This document shows positions 59,770-64,000 of a DNA stretch of 64,000 nucleotides, in pieces. Source of the DNA: Methanospirillum lacunae (GTDB taxonomy: Archaea; Halobacteriota; Methanomicrobia; Methanomicrobiales; Methanospirillaceae); the NCBI RefSeq assembly GCF_046195335.1, contig NZ_CP176093.1. One strand, written 5' to 3'. The notes below the pieces were generated by a model. That model saw only the letters and a list, made by a program, of their open reading frames with translations, did not search any database and was not told the DNA's origin. Made by a program: the position numbers and the translations under genes. Numbering within the stretch: position 1 is the stretch's first letter; each line of letters begins with the position of its first letter.

Positions 59770-60081
59770 TTATTGATTCCCGGACAGGGGTATCTCTTCC
59801 CGGTATACAGAAATCTGTGGGGCGGTCATGGAGGCGATGAACGGAATAATCTCGTATTCGGCAACACCATGAATGTAAAAGGGATCCTCTTTGATGATGG
59901 CCCTCACCGCTTCTTCGTTTTCAGCTCTTGCAATGATAATCCCGCCAGTCCGGGGAATCCGTCTGCCGGAGAGGAGAAAATTCCCAGACTCATAGTTTTT
60001 CTGGAGGTACTTTGTGTGTTCCGGGACATGGGAATCAACGGTCTGGAGATCGGTTTTGTAGTGAAGAAGAAGGAGATACAT
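59770..60081 (-). CDS. YciI-like protein
   Basis: 103 residues of the YciI family, a dimeric alpha+beta barrel. It begins MYLLLLHYKTDLQTVDSHVP with the His of the family's conserved His-Asp region, has YESGNFLLSGRRIPRTGGII and AIIKEDPFYIHGVAEYEIIP, the conserved DPF motif. Function may be a small-molecule-binding or hydratase-like one. ATG 60081, with GAGGGTAAGC upstream, was preferred over TTG 60093. Confidence 0.87.
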   Translation of the reverse strand: MYLLLLHYKTDLQTVDSHVPEHTKYLQKNYESGNFLLSGRRIPRTGGIIIARAENEEAVRAIIKEDPFYIHGVAEYEIIPFIASMTAPQISVYREEIPLSGNQ

Positions 60082-60315
60082 GCTTACCCTCAATAATAGA
60101 AAGGACTAAATGATCCTGACTATCTATTCGTATAGTTGGAGATTTCGATATTTTTAGTCTTATCCCTGTTATTTCCAGTTGGAAAGGTTGTTGAGGGGAA
60201 CAATCCGATTTAGGCTATAACACCAGTCATTCGACCAATCGTGGATCTCATCAGTGCAATCTGCATCACAAGTATAAACCGATACTATCAACATGAATTT
60301 TTCCCTATCAATAGT

Positions 60316-60982
60316 ATGGCAAAGCAGATGCCAACCCCGGGGCACTGCCTTCTCTGCAAGGAGGAGGTCTCAAAACGGACCATTAAAACCCTTATTATAA
60401 AAAAACGCCATGATCCAGATGGCGTTTCGCGTTCTCTTATTATGGTTGATACACCTTATTCGTCACCATACTGGCTCATGTTATCTGTAGATCCATCTGC
60501 AACCCTTAAAATCTTGATGACGTGCTCAGGGGAGTGTGGTTGAAATGTTGTGGACATTTGAGTTCATTTTTCTTGATGGAGAAGAGATTGAGATGACCTG
60601 AGAGGATGATGCAATAATTTCAGGCAAGAAAGGGACATCATCTAAAAAGAATTCTTTGAAACCAATCCTCATTCCAGGGAATTCGTTTGAGTATATATAT
60701 GATTATGGTTCTACCACCGAACTGCGCCTCAAGGCCGGAGAACAGGTCAGGATAAAAAATACCGGTGAAGCGATTATAGTTCTTGGGATGAACGATCCAC
60801 CTGCATGGACATGCAGTGAATGTGGAAAGCCCGCAACTTTTCATTACAATGAAGAGGATAATGAAACTGTACTCTGTAATGAGTGTTCAGAAAACCCTGA
60901 CCTCGATGAGTGCTATCTGCTCCCGATTACAAACTCACCCCGCACCGGGGTTTGTGCGTACGAGGGAGGCCGGTATGATTAA
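60316..60982 (+). pseudogene. Decayed pRiA4b ORF-3/IS1096-passenger-like gene
   Basis: The pieces are in three frames. The first frame (from ATG 60316) has HCLLCKEEVSKRTIKTLIIK and PYWLMLSVDPSATLK, then goes out of frame. A second frame continues LDDVLRGVWLKCCGHLSSF, and a third gives LDGEEIEMT, an in-frame TGA at about 60599, then KPILIPGNSFEYIYDYGSTT and CSECGKPATFHYNEEDN, ending PRTGVCAYEGG. Reassembled, this is the pRiA4b ORF-3-like family with a Cys-rich tail, found in many methanogen genomes. Two frameshifts plus a stop indicate a pseudogene. Confidence 0.7.
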
Positions 60983-61265
60983 GAAAGGGGAGTAAGTTCT
61001 GCTCGGTGGATATTGACAGAATCCCAATATGTTTTTCTATAAGTGAACTTGCCCGATCGCCTCTCCCGGAGAATATACCAGTGCAACGGTTACCTCACTT
61101 TTCAAGTTATCATACCACTGATAAGGTTAATTTAAATTTAATTAATTATTATTGAACTTAGTATATGATTTTAAATTACATACTCAGAAAATAATAAGGT
61201 GATTGATCGACTTAAGTAAAAATATTTTACCGGTTCTGATCACTATCACAAGTACATAAATCTGG

Positions 61266-62354
61266 ATGTTTCTCATGAAATCGAACATGGCAATGTTTCT
61301 TGGAAAATTAATCCTGATGACAGTATTACTGGCAGGATTAGTATGCGTCCCATCAGTATGTGCTGCTCAGACAGGTTCTTCGTCTCAGGGTGCAACACAG
61401 ACCATTACTGATATGGCAGGAAATTCAGTTGAAATTCCTGCAAGTATTGAACGTGTGGCAGATCTCTGGCATGCACATAATGAAGTCATGCTGATGCTTG
61501 GAGCTGGAGATAAAATCGTTGCAACGACTTCAAACATCAAGTCAATGCCTTTCTTTAAGAAAGTAGATCCACAAATCAATGACATTCCTGCTGCTCAAAC
61601 TGGAACAGGAGCCGGGGATATTTCAATGGAAACACTGGTTTCAACAAAACCCGACATTGTTATTTTGTCTTCAGTTACCAACGAAACTCAGGACAAACTT
61701 ACAAGTGCAGGAATTCCTGTTGTCATAATGATGTTCAATAACTTTGACGACCTGAAAAAGGCATTCCTCCTCTCTGGATCGATACTCGGCGATTCAGAAA
61801 AGAAGAAAGCAGATGAGTATATCACATACCTTGACTCTAAACTATCCGAAATAAAGGATATCAGCTCAAAAATCCCGGCAGACAAAAAACTGAGTGTTGT
61901 TCACATCCAGAGTCTGGAGCCACTCAAGATTGACGGTAGCAACACCATCATTGATTCATGGATCAACGTAGCCGGTGGAGTGAATGCTGCTGCAAAAGAT
62001 GTAAAAGGAAACATGCAGGCTGTAACCTTTGAACAACTCCAGGCCATGAATCCGGATGTCATCATCATCGGTGGCACTGTAAAAGACAAGGATACCGTAA
62101 TGAAGGATCCAAAATGGCAGGCACTCAAAGCTGTTCAGAACGATAAGGTCTATGTGAATCCAAAAGGTGTGTTCCCCTGGGACAGATACGGAGCAGAAGA
62201 GGCTCTTCAGATCCAGTGGGCAGCAAAGACCCTGTATCCGGATCAATTTAAAAATATCGACATAAAAGATGAATTCAAGAAATTCTACACTGAATACTTT
62301 AATTATTCATTGACAGATGACGATATTGACGGGATATTAAATCCCACAGCATAA
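61266..62354 (+). CDS. ABC transporter substrate-binding protein (iron/cobalamin type)
   Basis: 362 residues of the class III, TroA-like fold. A signal peptide (LILMTVLLAGLVCVPSVCAA) is followed by TITDMAGNSVEIPASIERVA, the family opening, and by ETLVSTKPDIVIL and FEQLQAMNPDVIIIGG. Relatives bind ferric siderophore, heme, cobalamin or similar complexes. The C-terminus ends in FNYSLTDDDIDGIL, common in methanogen iron-type binding proteins. No permease or ATPase gene is in the remaining window, so it is an orphan or its partners are elsewhere. A second ATG at 61275 is possible. The upstream 150 bases are AT-rich. Confidence 0.88.
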   Translation: MFLMKSNMAMFLGKLILMTVLLAGLVCVPSVCAAQTGSSSQGATQTITDMAGNSVEIPASIERVADLWHAHNEVMLMLGAGDKIVATTSNIKSMPFFKKVDPQINDIPAAQTGTGAGDISMETLVSTKPDIVILSSVTNETQDKLTSAGIPVVIMMFNNFDDLKKAFLLSGSILGDSEKKKADEYITYLDSKLSEIKDISSKIPADKKLSVVHIQSLEPLKIDGSNTIIDSWINVAGGVNAAAKDVKGNMQAVTFEQLQAMNPDVIIIGGTVKDKDTVMKDPKWQALKAVQNDKVYVNPKGVFPWDRYGAEEALQIQWAAKTLYPDQFKNIDIKDEFKKFYTEYFNYSLTDDDIDGILNPTA

Positions 62355-62508
62355 ACACCCCTTTTTTCCTGATCCCGGGTACCAATGGGACGATGTAACA
62401 TGGATACATACCGATTACGAAACTAGTCACTGAGATACACATCAGACAACGACAGCAATACTGTTCGAAATTGCATACCGTTTTTTAATTATTTACCAAA
62501 ATGTGTAG

Positions 62509-62679
62509 ATATTTTTAGACATTTGCTCAATCATTGAAAGTCTGGAGAAAAAGTCCCGGAACGTATCAAAATCTATGAGTTCTTCAGCATCTATTGATCA
62601 GATAACACGGGTAATTTCTGACGCAGCAGCAGTGGTTCAAAGAATTTCTGATGAAATGAGCAGATTTGTTACGTCATGA
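62509..62679 (+). pseudogene. Fragment of a methyl-accepting chemotaxis protein (C-terminal tail)
   Basis: An open stretch of 56 codons reads FLDICSIIESLEKKSRNVSK, then SMSSSASIDQITRVISDAAAV and VQRISDEMSRF before a TGA at 62677-62679. The S-I-D-Q-I-T, SDAAA and RISDEM pattern is the last coiled-coil segment of many methanogen MCPs. The first part fits the ESLEKK segment that lies well upstream in complete receptors, so the middle seems deleted. No complete MCP gene is nearby. An ATG at 62575 could still start a 34-residue peptide. Confidence 0.5.
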
Positions 62680-62767
62680 GGGAAAGCATGGATAAATAGA
62701 TTATTATTTTCTTATGTGGATGATACTCTGTCTAAATAACTTTTACAGATTCTCTGTCTGGAAAGCG

Positions 62768-63709
62768 TTATCTGGATGGGCAGAAGGATAATTTCAACGT
62801 ACCATTGTGGTAAAATATGCCCTTTCCCTCTTTTTCATCATCATAGAGCTTAAAGTACAGTACCGGTATATCTTCAGAATTGCTCCAGTTGCTCACTTCT
62901 CTGAAGTATCTGTCGGCATTTTCCTTCGAAGGTACAGCTGAACCTATAGTCTCCCCAGCTGATGGAAACCCGGTCTCTGATATGACCACGGGTTTACCTT
63001 TGCTGACTTTCTGTATTACCCGGTATCTCTGTTTAAGATCTTTCATTTCCTTATCAATTCTTACTCCTGCATAGAGAGGGTAAATATTGGCATACACTGC
63101 ATCAATCTCATCAACAAGTTCCGGGTTATCACGCCAGTTTTTAAGAGTTTCAACAGTGGTAACAGTCATATTTGGTACAGCTGTTTTTACTTGTCTGATG
63201 TAATGTTTGAGTTGATCTGCTGTAACATCACCACGGAGAAGTGCTTCATTTCCAACAGCAAGTACATCAGCATCTCCCAAGCGACCCAGGTTAATCAGTT
63301 GCTGAATCTGGTCCTCATTTTTCGTAAGGTTTTTCCCAATCCATGCTCCAGCTACAACCTTAATGCCCATCTGATGTGAGATCTCACCAATTTTTTCGCT
63401 GTAATCACCACAACTGTATGTCCGTATCCATCTGACACCAGACCCCAGAACAGAGAGCCGATCCCGTACATGTGTCTCATTTATTGTTCCATTGACAATC
63501 GGATCTAAACCCTGGTTTATTGAGCTATAACATACCCCATACAGGGACTGGACACACGGGGGAGAGAGTGATTCTCCTTGGAATTGAATTGCAGGTTCCT
63601 GATTACTCACCGATACGGTGTCTGCTGATCCATGCATGGCAATAATAAAAGAACAGACAACCAGTCCAACGAGTGCAGGCCACTGATATGTGGTGATCCT
63701 TTTATTCAT
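62768..63709 (-). CDS. Exported GH17-family glycosidase (beta-1,3-glucanase-like)
   Basis: 313 residues from ATG 63709, giving the signal (WPALVGLVVCSFIIAMHG) a normal n-region; an ATG at 63793 would add 28 residues. The (beta/alpha)8 domain has LYGVCYSSINQGLDP, GVRWIRTYSCGDYSEKI, VLAVGNEALLRGDV with the acid/base Glu, DAVYANIYPLYAGV, and the nucleophile Glu in KPVVISETGFPSAGE. This is the arrangement of glycoside hydrolase family 17, which cuts or transfers beta-1,3-glucans. The protein is exported. In a methanogen the target may be an envelope or neighbour polysaccharide. It is the last gene in the window. Confidence 0.85.
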   Translation of the reverse strand: MNKRITTYQWPALVGLVVCSFIIAMHGSADTVSVSNQEPAIQFQGESLSPPCVQSLYGVCYSSINQGLDPIVNGTINETHVRDRLSVLGSGVRWIRTYSCGDYSEKIGEISHQMGIKVVAGAWIGKNLTKNEDQIQQLINLGRLGDADVLAVGNEALLRGDVTADQLKHYIRQVKTAVPNMTVTTVETLKNWRDNPELVDEIDAVYANIYPLYAGVRIDKEMKDLKQRYRVIQKVSKGKPVVISETGFPSAGETIGSAVPSKENADRYFREVSNWSNSEDIPVLYFKLYDDEKEGKGIFYHNGTLKLSFCPSR

Positions 63710-64000
63710 AGGTTTTATCGTCCCTTCTCTTGACGGACTAATATCATCTAATCCAGTATATCTGCCACCAGTGATGATATGTGTCTCATTCATTTAGCAG
63801 GTATCACAGAGGTCAGAATTTGGATTGTATAGTATTCTGGATATTATATACAAGAATGACTTTTACTGGATTAAATTCGGCGGATGAGATGATAAAAATC
63901 ATTTAAAATGACGAGTCAGTTCTGATTCCATGCAATTGAATCTCTTGTTCACCTAAAATAGGCTATAGTTAAGTGATTCAATGTTTTTCATGAAGAGGTT

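Noticed and set aside
60530..60610. TGA in the pRiA4b ORF-3-like region read as selenocysteine
   Set aside because: Two frameshifts flank it and no SECIS-like element was seen; decay explains it better.
61083..61265. Fur/DtxR-type operator upstream of the solute-binding protein
   Set aside because: The AT-rich stretch contains TTAAATTTAA and TTAATTAA palindromes, but these are expected by chance in such composition and match no operator that I can name.

Overview
The window comes from a methanogenic archaeon of the Methanomicrobiales, most like Methanospirillum. The evidence is an archaeal information-processing gene set (RNase P proteins Rnp2 and Rnp4, proteasome alpha, SBDS, RpoP, RpoF, L37Ae, L39e, LX, L21e, aIF6, PDCD5, Pus10, TrmY), an aSelBL-like protein, and many PEGA, PKD, NosD-type and DUF3821-type exported proteins of the kind that fill Methanospirillum genomes. 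The family calls rest on motif and sequence recognition alone; no database search was run.

Layout. (1) 1-3.55 kb, + strand: the conserved archaeal superoperon rnp2-psmA-SBDS-rpl37ae-rpoP-brix-pcc1-pfdB, ending at tRNA-Leu(TAG). The exosome genes rrp4-rrp41-rrp42, which in many archaea sit between SBDS and rpl37ae, are absent from that position. (2) 3.7-25.6 kb: a mixed region of exported or lipid-anchored proteins (NosD/CARDB, FKBP lipoprotein, two pairs of tandem PEGA proteins, PKD and TPR proteins) interspersed with metabolic and repair genes: an ACT-hom-HTH/TiaS-like operon, a DJ-1-like protein without its cysteine, an aSelBL-like pseudo-GTPase followed by a YgiQ-type radical SAM protein, and NreA with a C-terminal PCNA-binding motif. 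(3) 25.6-32.9 kb: a signalling cluster with two stand-alone receivers, a REC-histidine kinase that lacks an ordinary start codon and a large REC-PAS-GAF-PAS-PAS kinase, then a DUF2178/XRE pair and an ArsB/SLC13-type permease whose 5' end looks frameshifted. (4) 33-37 kb, + strand: a DUF3821 surface protein, purH, hxlB and a PsiE-like protein. (5) 37-49.6 kb, - strand: a long, tightly packed convoy for translation, tRNA and rRNA modification, RNA polymerase, chaperone and protein targeting (CNNM, purN, rnp4, yhbY, rps19e, PDCD5, PP-loop protein, rpl39e, rpl31e, eIF6, LX, pfdA, ftsY, srp54, trmY, pus10, rpl21e, rpoF, DUF655, rsmA, mtq2-like). (6) 49.8-64 kb: accessory DNA with a bacterial-type exonuclease VII pair, surface proteins, an MFS pump, an exported cyclase-like hydrolase, a GH17 glycosidase, an orphan solute-binding protein and at least three decayed gene fragments (RhuM, a pRiA4b ORF-3/IS1096-passenger-like gene, and a chemotaxis-receptor tail).

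How the genes work together. Rnp2 and Rnp4 belong to RNase P. Pus10 and TrmY act in sequence on tRNA position 54. SRP54 and FtsY form the co-translational targeting pair. Both prefoldin subunits are present, in separate operons. PurH and PurN are bacterial-type purine enzymes located about 12 kb apart. No CRISPR array, rRNA operon, complete insertion sequence or obvious defence island was found. The most unusual points are the HTH/TiaS-like fusion, the eight-unit 58-residue repeat protein that has grown in two-unit steps, the DJ-1-like protein with Asp at the nucleophile position, the apparent AUU start of a kinase gene, and the decayed fragments in the last 11 kb.
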